A stretch of DNA of 64,000 nucleotides from Metellina segmentata (GCA_947359465.1 OX375877.1:51870744-51934743), one strand, 5' to 3'. Shown: positions 10,826 to 23,904, numbered from the stretch's first letter. Made by a program: numbers and translations. The notes: generated by a model not told the origin, from the sequence alone.

Positions 10826-13378
10826 TTTATATTTTTGATAAATTTTATTTTATTTGGAGGCGTGCATTGTCCATGTCGATGCTTGCATTCAATATTCCCA
10901 TAATTGTTTCAAGCAATACAATTTATTTGGCGGTACGGCCTGCCTAAAGTTTAGCGATTGTATGAGTGATATACTCTAAATTCTGAAAAATGCGCACTTC
11001 CCGTTTATTAGGCTAGTCACCAGGATGAAAGTTGGCGATAGCCTCTCAAAGCCTTGGCGACGAAACACCAATGTCAAACTCAAGGCTCCATCCCGTAGAC
11101 TAGATTTTAGCCTGCAGGGTGTTTGCTAATACCATAAATGAGATATCAAAGACAAAATATATACGATCAAGTACATTCGATTCTAAAAATCACTGATAAA
11201 AATTGAGTAATCTTATGGACTGACTGGGTAGTAAACTATTCAAGATGTTTATAAATTGAGAAATCGATTAAATTAAAATTTCTTGATGTATATTTATAAA
11301 TCATCTCCATCATATTTATCTCACTAATGAATCTACAGCAATTAATATTGTTATGTAATAAATTGTGAAAATAAATACTAAAATGAACTACTTCCTGATG
11401 AGTGCATTTTGCATATTTCGTGTATATTTATGTATTTAAAAAAAGTTTTATTTAAGAAGTAAAATTTCTAGATTTGCATTAGAAATAATAATTTAGATTT
11501 ATGGATTAATAATTTAGATTAGGAATAGATTCAGAAAATGAAATAGTTTTACGTGATTCGTTAAATGCTGAAAAGATAGCATAACAAATGTTGTTTAAGC
11601 CCCTGAGATCTATGGTGAATATGCGACTAATATTATATTAGTCTGTTATAGTTGTATTACTCGATCATTTTAAAGTTGGATAGGAAATATAGTCTAAATG
11701 AGTTTCTAAAGATAGTTTTTTTGAAAAATTCTTAATTCATGTTGAAGACAAGCTTTTTACGACAGCTACTTGAGGATGAAAGTTTGAGTACTAACAGCAA
11801 TATATTTCTGTATCTTGGTAGAGAAAAGGTCAATGCTCATTTAGCACGTTTATGTAGTATTTAGTAACTTTTGTCGTTTAAATTTTTAATGCAGCGTAGA
11901 ACAAATTATTTCCAATGTTTTGATACTTTCAAAATGTATTGCCAAGACCTTTTCACTTTTTTTCCCCATTACAAGTTTCATCACCTTGAAGAGATTTGTG
12001 GACACAACTCAAAATCAACAAATTTGGACATTTACTTTTTCTACCAAGGTTCAGATTTATAGCGATGGAATTTTGGGATGGGCAAATAGAAAAATTGTAA
12101 AAATTTTTTTAATAAAATCTTCTAAGGCTATTAGATATCTGCGATTTTTTTTCATAAAGATTTGTTCCTAGTCAATTATAATTCTTAATTGGAATTTGGA
12201 TAAAGCAAAACAAGTCCGATATTTTTAAAACATCTATTTTAAATTAAATTTGAGAAGAAGTCTTTTTGTTTACCTGGAATGTAAACGGATACGAAAATGA
12301 AATTATGGGACTTCATTCAAAGTCAATGATCTATCATAGTTTTCTCAGAAATCTATTTTGGCGGTTTTATCAAAATTTAAAAAGAAAACCTAATTTTTCT
12401 TTCTTTTTATCTTGTATTTTTACATGAATTATTCATTTTGTTCCGGGTGGTGATTCTGTCAAAGATAAGTTCTTTCTCATACGAAATTCGTAGATTCCTA
12501 ATATGGTCTGACTTTTATGCTCCTGTTATTGTGGTTTTACGAACCTCACTTTTAATTCAAATTCCGTTCTTCAATTAATTGCCGTATTTATTCATTATTT
12601 CATGCATAGAATATGCAAAAATATTTTTGCTTTTATGCTATTAAATGCGCGCGGGCTTGGAAATATATATATATATATATATCTTGATTCATAAAGATTA
12701 TGAAGACAGAACCCACAAACATAAGCCACTTCTGTTTGGGATATCAGTATTGCCAAGCCCACATGATGGAATGGTTTGTTGTGGGCTTGTGAATAATTTT
12801 CTCAAACAGGAACGGTTCTGAGATTGAAAACATTTTTGATAATTTTCGTGGATATAATTTTAAATTGCGAATTTGCATTTATTATATATATAAGCGATGA
12901 TTTTTTCTTTTAGTAATTATGGACACAATGATGATTTTTCGCAAGTGTTGTCAAACTTAGGCAAGAAACTTCATTAAAAAGGTTTAACACAATTAACCTT
13001 TTATTGGGTGGTCGTTTTGAGGTTTTTTTGGTTCAAGGGCAATATTTGGTCAAATACAACATAGCATCAAGTGGAAAACGTCAAAGAAAGAAAAGAGCTA
13101 TTGGGGAATAGAGAAATGGGATCCAAGCAGAAAAAGTTCTCTGGAGTTATACCAGGAACGCAACCACCATGCTTACAAAAGACGGTACACCCCGAGGAAG
13201 CTTATGGAATAATGTGTCAACTTGTGAATTCGGTTGCTCAATCAGGAAGGATTATGAGATAGAAAATATTTCCAATAACTATTTCGAATATAATTTTAAT
13301 TTAAAGATTTGCATTTCTAAGCCAATATGGTTTATCAGTAATATGTATCAATGATACTATATTTCGGTAATTTTTAAT
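10826..13378. other. Unassigned AT-rich stretch with (AT)n
   Basis: No gene recognised. There is a pure (AT)10 microsatellite at 12663-12682. A 10-bp inverted repeat caagcccaca/tgtgggcttg lies near 12754-12789. Open frames at 11871-12171 are AT-biased shadows. Confidence 0.4.
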
Positions 13379-13447
13379 TCACGACGTACTAGAGCAACAC
13401 AACGGGGTATCGATGATGGTTCGGGATCAATCCTCTAAGGATTTCAG
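13379..13447 (-). repeat. SINE tail fragment
   Basis: Minus-strand 3' part of the SINE (gacgtactagagcaacacaa) running into gttcgggatcaatcctctaa, with head and most of the body missing. Confidence 0.75.
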
Positions 13448-13927
13448 TTATTGGAAACACAATTAAATGTTTTCTAAAAGTGTTATCAAATTTTTGAAAG
13501 AAACTCTTAATACGTTTAAAGCAATCAAGAAAGCTTATAAATAGAGGAAGCTTCTAGCTATCAATCATTACGATAAACGCGCAATTTTAATAGGGTAACC
13601 AATTTAGTTAACACTCTTGCTTAGCTGTATGTACTTTGAAGTGACATGTCTCACACTCTCTCGGACGATTTATTTTAAATTCATCGATTGATTATTGTCA
13701 TGTTTTAGAGATTTCATCGATAGTTCGTTTCATTTCCAAATCCGTTATCACTAACAGCGACTCACGCCTCCTTAACTTAAATAATAAAAATTAAGAGAAA
13801 TAAATCGGTAATCGGCATTGAGAAAAGTTGATTTAATATGCACAAATCGCTTTCATTCACCTTTTGTGTTTGAAAGAACCCATACTGCGTTTTGAGTGTT
13901 AGTCGAGAATCCGTTTTTTTAAATACA

Positions 13928-14165
13928 CTAGGGGGCTCCGCCCCTAGAATCTGGAAACACATTTGGCTACCCGAATCTGACGGCTCTAGTTTATTTACGC
14001 TTCGCGCGGATTTCGAGCGCGTGCAAATATTCTGTTTCTCTCTCTATCAGTTTATATTAAAAAAAGTTACCGCTGCCACCGCCGCAGGATTGAAAACTCG
14101 TTTTTTTTTCTCAATGCTTAGACGGTTTCCCGAGAAAGTACGGATCAGAAAATTACAAAATTGAC
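13928..14165 (-). mobile_element. Helitron 3' end (partial), minus strand
   Basis: On the minus strand the sequence ends in a GC hairpin aggggcggagccccct merging into CTAG (plus-strand 13928-13931) followed by T, the hallmark of a Helitron 3' terminus. The same terminal design (hairpin plus CTAG|T) closes the complete Helitron at 40130-40770. I found no matching TC...-type 5' end downstream, so the element is truncated or diverged; the inner boundary given is arbitrary. Confidence 0.55.
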
Positions 14166-14427
14166 ATGGTTTGTTCAAAATTGTACAGGGAGCAAGACGA
14201 ATAAGATTCTAACGCGAGTGAGCTAAACACGCACAATTTTCAGTCTTCAGCCGTGATTTTTTTAGAGTACCTCTAACTATGAATTTTTGCAGGACGTCGA
14301 GTTTTTTTAGAAGTTTCAATTTGGTTCCTGATAATATTTTTTTAAATTCGGGAAAATTGCTACATTTTCGTTATTTTTTTAAACCGTCATACTTATATCT
14401 TAATACCATTATTTTTTTAATTTGAAA

Positions 14428-14697
14428 CAATCACTGAAAACCTTAGAATGTACTCTTTCTTGTGGTATAAATATTTTTTAAATTGGTTCATAAATAAATT
14501 CGATGCGATTAAAAGTTGGTCGTACAAATTTCGGAACTTTTAGACCCTAATTTTCGAAACAAAACTAAAACTGTCATGTCTCTAGCGTATTACAATTTGT
14601 TTTAAAATTTAAAAAATACCACGTGAAAGCTTAGAATGCACTCTTTCTTATGGTATAATTATTTTTTTAATTGGTTCATAAATAATTTCGATGTGAG
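14428..14697 (+). repeat. Spaced direct repeat, ~78 bp arms
   Basis: ccttagaatgtactctttct followed by tggttcataaataaattcga (14430-14507) recurs in diverged form at 14618-14695, about 188 bp downstream. Confidence 0.75.
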
Positions 14698-15083
14698 GAA
14701 AAGTATAATTTCGCGAGTGTGCAAAATTGTTGATCGCACTGACGAAAAGGTGAAACGAAAGGTTGCATTTTTAACTAACAGGTTTGTTGAAAAGAAGGCA
14801 AAAAGAAGATTTCGACAGTAATGCGGAGATCGGATTGATGTCGATAGTTGATAGATCCTGAGATTGTATTGATGTTAGCTGCATTGATGTTGATAGTTGA
14901 ATTATATTGAGATAGTATTGATGTTGATAGTTAATTGATGAAGCCTATTGTATTTGATACTTTAGTAATAAATATGGTTTTGTGTTAACGAGAGGTCCTC
15001 CTTGTGGCATTGAGAAGACAAGAAACGTTAACCCTAGACGGCCGATCAGGATGGACAGTCCTACATGCATGTCCGAAAATTAA
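14698..15083. other. Unassigned, with short ttgatgttgatag iterations
   Basis: Irregular repeats of ttgatgt/tgatagttga occur at 14832-14940, a simple-sequence-like stretch. Nothing else recognised. Confidence 0.4.
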
Positions 15084-15398
15084 GGTAGGTAGGTAAAATC
15101 TTAACTGACGTGAACTGGATCAACACAGAGGGCTATTGGCGACGACTCTGATTTGTCCAGAAGAGAAAAATCCAAGGACAACGTCTCGTATTTCGAAGCC
15201 ATGGACGGAACACCTGAACTGGACTGGCACCCCACTCTCCGTACTTTAACACCACGCCAACGGGAGGACATTTGAGGTCAGGGCGGTTTTGAAGTTCACC
15301 AGCCCCCATGCACACGACGATCTTAGGATGGACTGAGTATCGAACTCCCAAACCTGTTGCTATTCCGTTGCTTTTCCAACTGGGATACCACACCTTGC
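15084..15398 (-). repeat. Full-length SINE (head A)
   Basis: Minus-strand copy. The tail is aggtaggtaggta on the plus strand, i.e. (ACCT)n at the SINE 3' end. The body matches the consensus and the head ends in the complement of a box-A-like tatcccagttgg. Mutations throughout suggest an older copy. No clear target duplication. Confidence 0.85.
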
Positions 15399-15896
15399 CC
15401 CGAATGCAAAGGCTAGTTATAACTCATTTTTCTGATTTTCCAGATAGAAGAAAACAGTGTCGCCAATGCCAGTCCAATTTTTTTAATGCTTTGTAGTGTG
15501 CAGAATAAACACTTTAAAAAAAACTTTTTATCCCAAAATTATTTTTTTAGCATAGAGAGCCATTTAATGTCAGGGATGTTGAATCCCACCACAGAAACTA
15601 TTTAGTGTCGTGATAATCGTGGTTGTCCAAGTTGACTCTTAACTCATCTGGAGATGAGAAGATATCAGGCCACTTTTCGGGTGATCTGGTAACCAGCGAG
15701 TTTGAATTATACAGCTGTAGTTAAGCTTTTCGGTTGCTCTCATAGAGGTGAGTTAATGCGTCCCTGTTAGTTTGTTAGCAAGAAGGTGCTTCTGCTAGTT
15801 TGTAGGTAAATTTTGAAATTTTTGTACTGACGATAACAAGTTATAAAAAACGCTCATCAACTGTTTTACACTCCTCTAATTTTTCCAAATTAATAT
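15399..15896. other. Unassigned stretch between two SINEs
   Basis: No gene or repeat recognised. Confidence 0.4.
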
Positions 15897-16202
15897 GCCG
15901 CTGTAGCCGAATTGGAACAGCAATGGATTAGCAACCGGAGGGTTGGGAGTTCGAAGCTTGGTCCAGCCGAAGACTATTGTATGCACGAGTGCACGTTAAG
16001 TCAGTTATGTCCGCACGTTGGCGTGGTGTGGAATTTTGGAGAGTGGAGTGCCAGCTCAGGTGTTGACCTCGTCATCTGACCCGTGGTTCAAAATTACGAG
16101 GCATTGTCCTTGGATCTTTCCATTCGGGACCGATCCCGGACCGTTACCAATAGCCCATTGCTTTGCCCCAGTGCGACGTTAACTAATCCCACCCCTACCA
16201 AC
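15897..16202 (+). repeat. Full-length SINE (head A)
   Basis: Plus-strand copy. Box-A-like tagccgaattgg sits near 15904, the box-B region gagttcgaagctt near 15951, then the complete body and a tail in taactaatcccacccctacc. A weak 7-bp direct repeat aaattaa flanks it (15887-15893 and 16204-16210). Good reference copy for head A. Confidence 0.88.
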
Positions 16203-17565
16203 TAAATTAAATTTTCATCGCATTCCATATCACGTTTAGTGTACCCCACGCGTTCATGATAATAAAAAATACATTCTCTAATTTAGCCACAGTCTGCATA
16301 TGCACAGTAAATATAATGCCTAGGCACAATAACGTTTACAAGTATACAAGTAGCAGTGGTGCGTGCATGGTAAAAATTAAACGCACGGAGCGCTTGTACA
16401 GTGTCCTTCAAAGTGTTAATCCACCATTTGTATTTTACCGCGGAGGAAGAATTTTTTCAAGTTTATTTCTATGACATGAAACATTCGAAATATAACCATA
16501 GCACCATGGAATTATCTTGGAATAAAAGAACATTTTTTTGCCCCACGTAAAAGATCTTGATTAGCAATAAAGAGATCCGCAATTACCAGGGTCGCCATTC
16601 AAAAGAAGATACTCACATTACGCCCATTGTCACATTCATTTGCTCCGACTGTTGCCAGATTTCATTGAATAGAAAGCATTACATAAGCGTGTCCCCCTCC
16701 CAAATCAAAACGATAATTAAAAGTTTCCACGTTTTGTGAGTCCCCCTTTCATGTTATGGCCCAAATCGGGGGGATCAGGAGACCACAGAAGAAAGAAAAG
16801 AGTTCCCCACGAGCACGTTCCCAAACAATTACAGCTAATTACATCTGCCGCTGAATGCAAACCGAAACAAAAGTGGGGAAACCATCTCGCTTGCAAAACG
16901 ACATCAGATCGCTTGACAGCACATTCGGCGATGCCCGTTCCGCGATTTATCTGGAGCCATAAAAGAAATCGAAGCCTTCCCCCCGAATTTTTATATCTTG
17001 AATGAGCCCCATTCATTTTTTTTTTCATCGATAGCCGAACAGCAATCAAAACTCATTCATCAGCGCGGGTTCATCTCTTTAGAAAATTCATTTTGTCAAT
17101 CTCTCCTGCGTACAGAAAAGCACTTAGGGAAAAAATAAAGAACGGAAAAAAAAGCATCACGCAAAAGAGTGCTTTAGCTTTGATTTGATTCTTAATTATT
17201 GCTTCATTCCGGGGCTACAGACGCTAGGCTAATCCCAAAATATCACTCTAGGGGTCGTTTTATGGCACTTGGAGGGGAAGGGAGGGAAGAGAAGGCGAAA
17301 TGATAGGGCTGGAGTCGGGGCGTGGACTGTTATATCAAGGGAAGAACACTCGGAACAAATATTTGCTTATCGTTAGGCTTCGAATGAAATGTATCGGGCC
17401 TCGTACCCAATAATTTAATCTTATCACTTCAGCCTTAGAAGGCAATTGAAGCTTCAATTTGAATACCTTGACTGAAAATACTATTACCAGAATTGATAAT
17501 TACTTTTTGTAGTTCTGTTTACACACCACACATACATTTATTCAAAATTACGTTGCATAGTTATA
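16203..17565. other. Unassigned stretch with GC-richer island 16720-17060
   Basis: No transposon or gene recognised. The 16730-17010 portion is GC-richer with open frames on both strands but no domain. 17260-17340 is purine/G-rich. Could be conserved non-coding DNA; unproven. Confidence 0.35.
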
Positions 17566-18087
17566 CACTATATGCACAAAAGTATTCGGACACTGCATGT
17601 TTATCAGAAAAAAATGCGTTTTTATTCTATTTAGTAACGAGTAGGCCCTCCTTCTGCTTGTATTATAGTCGTCAAGGCATACTTTCCACAAGTTCTCTAA
17701 ATCTGGGTAGGAATAGCTCGCCATGCCTCTTGCAAGGCTGTGAGAAGAGATTGTCGAGAAGATGGGCTCGATGTTGTACTCGACGCTAATGTCTTTGTCC
17801 CACAAGTATTCGATCGGGGTTCGGAACAGACCAGTCAAGCAAATTCACTTCCAGCACACGTTTTGAAGTATAATATGGAGTTCGATCCTGTTGGAAGAAA
17901 CTACCATCATCACCGCAGTATTGCCATAGTGTAGGCAAGGCCGAATTATCCAGAGCGTCGAGATACACGTCAGAGTTCAGGGTACCAGGTACATAAAGCA
18001 ATGGACCGAGTCCTAACCAGCAAAACAACCCCACACGAAGATGGATCCTTATATCTGCAGTGTCCAAATACCTTCGCCCGTATAGTA
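17566..18087 (-). mobile_element. Tc1-like element, family 2, copy 1 (522 bp deletion derivative)
   Basis: Left end cactatatgcacaaaagtat and right end (complement) tactatacgggcgaaggtat are diverged inverted repeats, both running into a ggacactgc-type motif, flanked by TA at 17564-17565 and 18088-18089. The ends fit the common cactatatggacaaaagtat Tc1 terminal type. Only about 0.5 kb of the expected 1.3-1.7 kb remains. The related copy is at 55767-56632. Confidence 0.87.
17631..18062 (-). pseudogene. Tc1-like transposase remnant, family 2
   Basis: On the minus strand the inverted repeat is joined directly to the middle of a transposase (IRIHLRVGLFCWLGLGPLLY), so the helix-turn-helix and first catalytic aspartate are gone. 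The second-aspartate region is recognisable but altered (FFQQDRTPYYTSKRV near 17870). The PDLNPIEHLW-type motif is broken by a frameshift (PDRILVG, then TPIEYLWDK in another frame near 17800). The C-terminus ends in a GGPTRY-type tail before the stop at 17631-17633. Inactive. Confidence 0.85.
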
Positions 18088-18093
18088 TATATA

Positions 18094-18663
18094 CACTACC
18101 TTACAATAATGGACCGGACAGCAGGATGTGATGGTATAAGGGAAATAATACATGCTTTAATAGGGGAATGGTCTACCACATGCTGCAATTACACTAGCAA
18201 CCCTTCTGGGCAAACTTTCAACAAGGTTTTGATACACAGCTATGAGTATGTGTGTCCATTCTTGCTACAAGAATGTCGCCAGCTCAGATGTAGATTTCGG
18301 ACGGGGTTCCCTGGTTCGTAAGCGTCGCTCTAATTCTTCCCACAAATATTCTATGGGGTTTAGATCGGGGATCTGAGCAGGCCAAGGAAGACGTTTTACA
18401 TCCATATCTTGATACCACTGCTTGACAGAGGCTGCAACATGACATGGAGCGTCGTTGTCCTGGAAGTAACATTCGTCCATTCCATAAAATTGCCAGAGCG
18501 CAGGAAGAACCGGATTGTCCAAAATGTTCATGTAGGCGTCGGCTCTCAATTGACCAAGAACAAGAGACTAAAGTCCCAGGCCATACCACGAGAAATACCC
18601 TCAAACAAGTAGTTGGATTTTATCCAATTCCGCTGGCGTCCGGTCCATTACTGTAGGGTAGAG
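18094..18663 (-). mobile_element. Tc1-like element, family 3, copy 1 (570 bp deletion derivative)
   Basis: Ends cactaccttacaataatgga (left) and ctctaccctacagtaatgga (complement of right) are inverted repeats of about 28 bp, flanked by TA at 18092-18093 and 18664-18665. Only six bases (tatata, 18088-18093) separate it from the family 2 element. The related copy at 29104-29671 has nearly the same length (568 bp) and the same internal junction. Confidence 0.9.
18157..18640 (-). pseudogene. Tc1-like transposase remnant, family 3
   Basis: On the minus strand the terminal repeat runs straight into the central catalytic region (degenerate RVFLVVWPG and GLGPF-type block). The second catalytic part is well preserved: DECYFQDNDAPCH and, 35 residues on, IPDLNPIEYLWEELERRLRT near 18325, i.e. 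the DD34E-type second Asp and Glu with a local NDA/DNA scramble. The C-terminus ends AACGRPFPY at the stop 18157-18159. The helix-turn-helix and first Asp are deleted and there is at least one frameshift near 18545. Inactive. Confidence 0.88.
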
Positions 18664-18721
18664 TATATACTTCATGGATATACAGTGTATATATAATTTT
18701 GAGACAAGGTTTCACCTGAGC

Positions 18722-18906
18722 ACCAACACCTGAGCTGGTACCCACTCTCAAATCTTCCACACCACGCCAATGTGAGAACATTTGAGGCCATGATAGATTT
18801 AACGAGCTCCAGTTCCCATGTACAAGACGATCTTTGGCTGTTCCTAGTTTCGAACTCGCAACCCTCCGGTTGCTAATCCATTCCTCTTCCAACTGGGCAA
18901 ACATGA
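18722..18906 (-). repeat. SINE, head half only (head A)
   Basis: Minus-strand head and first half of the body: complement of ttgcccagttggaagagga near 18895, box B ggttgcgagttcgaaact, body to about 18722. The 3' half is absent. Confidence 0.85.
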
Positions 18907-18989
18907 CTCTTTTGTATTTTAGACAATGACTATGGGAAAGTTGTAAAAGAAAATAATTTTGTGCTGCTTCTCCTTCCTACGATAATTCT

Positions 18990-19072
18990 CTTGGGAATAA
19001 ATCCCGGACCGTCGTGAATTGCCCGACGTATTGCTCCAGTCCGACGTTAATTAACTACCTACCTACCTACCT
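18990..19072 (+). repeat. SINE, tail only, with (ACCT)n
   Basis: Plus-strand last ~55 bp of the SINE (aatcccggaccgtcgtgaat, ttgctccagtccgacgttaa) followed by ctacctacctacctacct. It lies 84 bp from the opposite-facing head half at 18722-18906. Either two separate truncated insertions or one copy broken by an inversion. Confidence 0.85.
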
Positions 19073-21474
19073 CCTTACAATATTCTTACGCAGTTTGGTA
19101 AATACCGACTTAATGTAGTTACTTGGAACAGTTTAGTATTGTGAGAGTATGCAGCATAGATCTCTACGAATTGCCAATGTTAAGTTTCTGGGTCATTCAC
19201 CCGTTTCGAAGTCCTTTTTCATGAACACCTCGGACAAGACATCAAATGAGTTTCAAGAAACTCCCAATTACATAGTTTGTTTCTTATCAAAATAGAATAA
19301 AAAAAGAAAATGCCACGAAGTTGCAGGAAACGCTCAGAACCCGAAACTCAGATACCTTTTGAATCGAAATCGAATGTTTTACATATTATCAAACACACGT
19401 TAATAACGCATCAGGCCATAGTTACCACGTAACATGTCATTGTAATATTTCATCTGACAATTATTAGCATAATCCTGAAGACAACATCAATATCGATCGT
19501 TCTTATGCGTGCTACTCTCCGATACATTAAAATTCTTAAAAAGATAACGCCGGACCTCCTATATGGATTGCAACCTTTTATTACGGGCCACGACCGCGTT
19601 GCCAATTCGTTTTTAGAGTTCCATACACACCTGTTTTCCCCCAAACGATAACGTTTTAAACGGAACAAATAGAAAAAGCGATCGCACATTCAAAGAACAG
19701 AGAATTTGTTCGAAGCAATTGGATTTTAATGACATATTATTACGTTTGAATAGTTTATAATGGAGCGTTTTGCATAATTCAACAAGAAAAATACCTCACA
19801 TCGAATTATAAAGTATAAGCCGAAATATATTCTCACAAGTGTCGGTATTGTATATAGCCTCAAGAATTATTCCATCAAAATATATATCATTTCCTTTATA
19901 TCATTGTATTTAGCGGCAACATTTTAAAATCAGATCAGTGAAAAAAGTGTAATTTTGTTATTCGGATATTAAAAAAAACCCCAGATGCTTTTTATTTATT
20001 CAAAAAAGTTTTTCTTCTCTTCCGCCAGACGATCTTTTATTTCTGGATGGCGTAGCTAACCAAGATTACTGAAATTAAGTGGCAACGCTATCCGCAGGCA
20101 GAGAAGAGATACAATCCGTAATATCCATCTTGTTTCAGAGAGCTCCCGGGTAAAATCTCGCACAGCGAGCTCGTAATCGTCTCTTCTAATTGCTTTTCGA
20201 ATTCTCGTTTTTTGTTGTGCAGTTCAATGACGTAGTTGCGGTTCGAAGAAAAACTGTGTGGCTATTGTTTGGATAATTTCTTTCGAATTACTATACAGGG
20301 AATATCTGTCCTCGGGCCTTAGAGAATGATATCAGCTCTCAAACTCTATTTTGTCCTTTCAATCTACTCCTCAATAGGCATAATTCCTCATATTCCAATT
20401 TTACAGTTAGTAAATTTAAAAAAGGCAAATGTGTTCAACTTTTAATTTTTGTTTTGGTACTATTTATTGTACTAACAAAACCCGTTCAAAAGGATTTTTT
20501 TTTATTATATTTATTGTAGCAAAAAATACGCGAGGTTTAATTTGGTTTCGAAAATAAACAAGTTTCAGATCGTACTTGATTGTTTGGTGCTGGCTCTTTG
20601 ATGCAAAACTGCTTATTTTTACAGATAACAAATAATATTTCATTCACACATTTAATTATGTTTTCAAACATATATATAACCCAATACTTTTAAATTTTAA
20701 TCCAATTCCTACTTTTGAAAATATAAGTAAGCAAACTGCTTTTAAAACATGTACCTAGAGGACAATAAGACCTTTCCTTTTATAAGTTTTTCAAGACAAA
20801 TACTAATCTAGTATATTCAATTAAATAAAAGTAAACACGTGTTGAAAATGTCACTTCAAGGAAACAAATGAAATTATTCGTAGTCGGTGTCAGTGTGAAT
20901 AATTTGAGTGTTATTCGTGTTTATGAAATATAATAACTGTGGTTTATTATTTGTGTTAAAAAAATAAATTTAACAAAAAATAAGAAAAAAAAATGACGAC
21001 ATAATTACTAAGTGGTGACTAATTTAATAAACACAGATATTTGTAGAGTCCCATGATGGCTGAAGACAGTAAAAAAATAATTCTTTGGAATTTTTTAGAG
21101 CAAGTTATTCATTTTGAAATTAACTGCACAAAACAGGATAAACACAGTTCCGTCCATAGCTAATTTATTAACACCACAGAAATATATTGATGGCAGTGAC
21201 ATTACTCAAATACATTTAAAACTATCTTAGAGGGATTTTCAGAGTAAACAAACCTGACAGTAAGTGGAGATTCTCATTTCTGCTGATAAATGTTCTCACA
21301 TTATGCGTATCGAGATTTCTTTAAAATGTAGTTTTGAATGTATAATGCTGTTAAAAATGCATAATGTAAAATGTAATTTATAATGAATATAAAATATATG
21401 TTTTGAAATGTAGGATGTATTTTAGAATGTTTACTTAGTAATGTGTAAAATATAATTAGATGCTATTGGTCCTG
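19073..21474. other. Unassigned stretch
   Basis: No gene recognised. A GC-moderate part at about 20030-20340 contains no domain. The rest is AT-rich. Confidence 0.4.
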
Positions 21475-21680
21475 TACTTAGAATAGAATCCGTTCGAACG
21501 ATTCTATTGACCCATTTTTTAAATGAATTATCCATTGGAATGATTGTACTGACTCATTCTGTAGAATATAATCCGTAGGAACGATTCTTATTGGCCCTTA
21601 TTTGTAATAGAATCCTTTAGAAAGATTATATATCTCATTTCCTTATAATAGAATCCTATGGAAATATTATACTGGCCACG
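21475..21680 (+). repeat. Tandem repeat, ~41 bp unit, five diverged copies
   Basis: The motif agaatccgttcgaacgatt recurs in diverged forms at about 21485, 21526, 21568, 21608 and 21650 (spacing 40-42 bp), each followed by a t-rich spacer with ttggccc/tgaccca. Confidence 0.85.
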
Positions 21681-23904
21681 AAGGTCAAAATTTATTAGAA
21701 GTCATGCAGGGAAAATTGCAGGCTACAAGGTAGAATTATGTGTGTGAACCCCTGATGATTGCAATTTTAGAGGAGTAGTTGTCTTGAAATTGTTTGTACG
21801 AGGTGCAATAATGTACACATTCAAAAGATTTTAGATCAATAAGTACAAGACAGGAATAAAAATGAAGGAGGAGAATAAGAGACCCGTTTATCTTAACAAA
21901 ATAAGCAAGTAATTATATTAAAATCCTTGATAAAATTATTTTCATTTCCCTTTGACTAGCTGTAAGGCCCGTTGAGATAAAAAATACAATCGTCTAGAAT
22001 TTACGTGTTGCTATTCAAGTTATTATCCTCTTTTGTGGAGTCATGGTAAATAATAAGCGAGCATTGAAATACACACTACATGTGCTTCATTGTTGAAGAA
22101 TATTTGCTACTCAAAATACTTCGAATAGTAAGTAATTTAATGAATTGCACAAATAACTCTATTTAACTCACAGCTCAAAACTAAATCTCAATTTATAATT
22201 CTTAAGGAACTAAAAATTTTAAACGTATTACTGATGTTGCCAACTAACATACTTATTAATAGCTTACAAATTATTTTTAACTAATAATTTACACACTATT
22301 AATTATTAAATTAGTACTATCGTAAGTACGTTTTTGCCAAGCTTCTATAAAAATATCATTTGCGGTATTATACTACTTTGTAATAAATATTATCGCTTGC
22401 ATTATTCTTTATTTGCATAGATAATTATCATAATTTATTATTTGTTTATTGTGCGCAAAGCAATTTCTCGAGAAAGTATATAAATAGAACTTAAAACAAG
22501 GATAGGGAGAGGAAAAAACATGATCCATGTCGGTTGAACAAGTTTGTTTTTTATATAATAGAATTACTAAAAACAAAATAGTCATTTAAGGGGTTTTAAT
22601 TTCCAACAGTAGTAACTAGTTATTTTGAGTTTTTGATTTCCACACTATACAGTGAAATGTCATCTTCATGTAAGCTCCTTAATACCATTCTAATATCAAT
22701 CCATCCTTGTTTTCTTTTCTATTCACTTTTTAACAGCATCATGGTTCATTGTCTATTCAATTTCAAACTTATTCATATTTATCTTCCCAAACCCTCTGGG
22801 CACCTTTATGATTCAATCTCCAGTGTTTCCGAAACTATCTTCAATCCCATCTGAAACAGTCGATCATGCTTTTTCAATCAGCAAATATTTAAGCTGCCAT
22901 TATCTTATAAAACCCCACTTTGTTATACAGCATCTCGTGTAAATGTTCCTTCTTCAAGTGTAATGGCGCACAATCCAATGTGATCATCAATCTAAACGTA
23001 CACGCTTTTCGTGCAGGGTGCAGAATATTTTCCCAAGTTGCGAAGGAATAGAAAAAGATGGTTATACCTCAGCGAGAAAAATAGCTGTTGACTAATTGCG
23101 AGTGAGTTAGGATTTGGTCAAATTCGCTCACGAAAACGTAATTGAAAACCGCTCAATAAATATTGATTCAGAAGTAATCATGTGTAAGGTAAAATTTCTA
23201 AGAAAAAAAAATATTTAAGTTTTCTATTTATGGAATTTTATATTCCTTATCAACAAAAGAGAAAATTGAGCTTTGTAGAGACAAATACGATAGATTTTAG
23301 GTAACATTGAAGCCATTATAATAGCTATATTTCAAACGATTTGCTCCGGAATAAAATTTCTTCTCAAGAAACACTAATTGAGTATGTGAGCAGAATTTCC
23401 CTAGTGTTTTCACATAACCGTTTTTTGAATCAGTGTTTCACTTGTTACACGGCAATACATTAATCTAATTTATTTTATCCGAGGCAACATTATATTTAAT
23501 TGTACGACAGATAACCTTTAACGTCGTTTTTTTCTAGTAATATCTATCAATATTATTTGTTTATGTATATAGTCTCTCAAAATTTGTGAATATACGATGA
23601 ACGTGAATGCTACGATTTACAAGTTCCACTGAATATTCCTTGAAAAAAAAATGTTTAATAAAAATAAAAAATAGAATATTTTTAGAAAAATGCAATTGAT
23701 GAAGAGATTTAATAACATTCTATTATTTCTGATTAACTATAAGGAAAAAAATGTTTAATATTAAATTACTATCGAAAATTAAGAACTACTAAAAAAATAT
23801 AATCCTTTAAATTTGCTGTAAGTTGTATCTTAAAGATTTAAATAATCATATCCTGTACATCTATACAAATAAGAATGGAGTGTTTGTTTGTACATTGTAT
23901 ATTT
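21681..23904. other. Unassigned AT-rich stretch
   Basis: About 2.2 kb, very AT-rich, with no recognisable gene or repeat. A 73-codon frame at 22633-22854 has no motif. Confidence 0.4.

Noticed and set aside
12754..12789. MITE from caagcccaca/tgtgggcttg
   Set aside because: Only 10-bp arms around 16 bp; no duplication or second copy.
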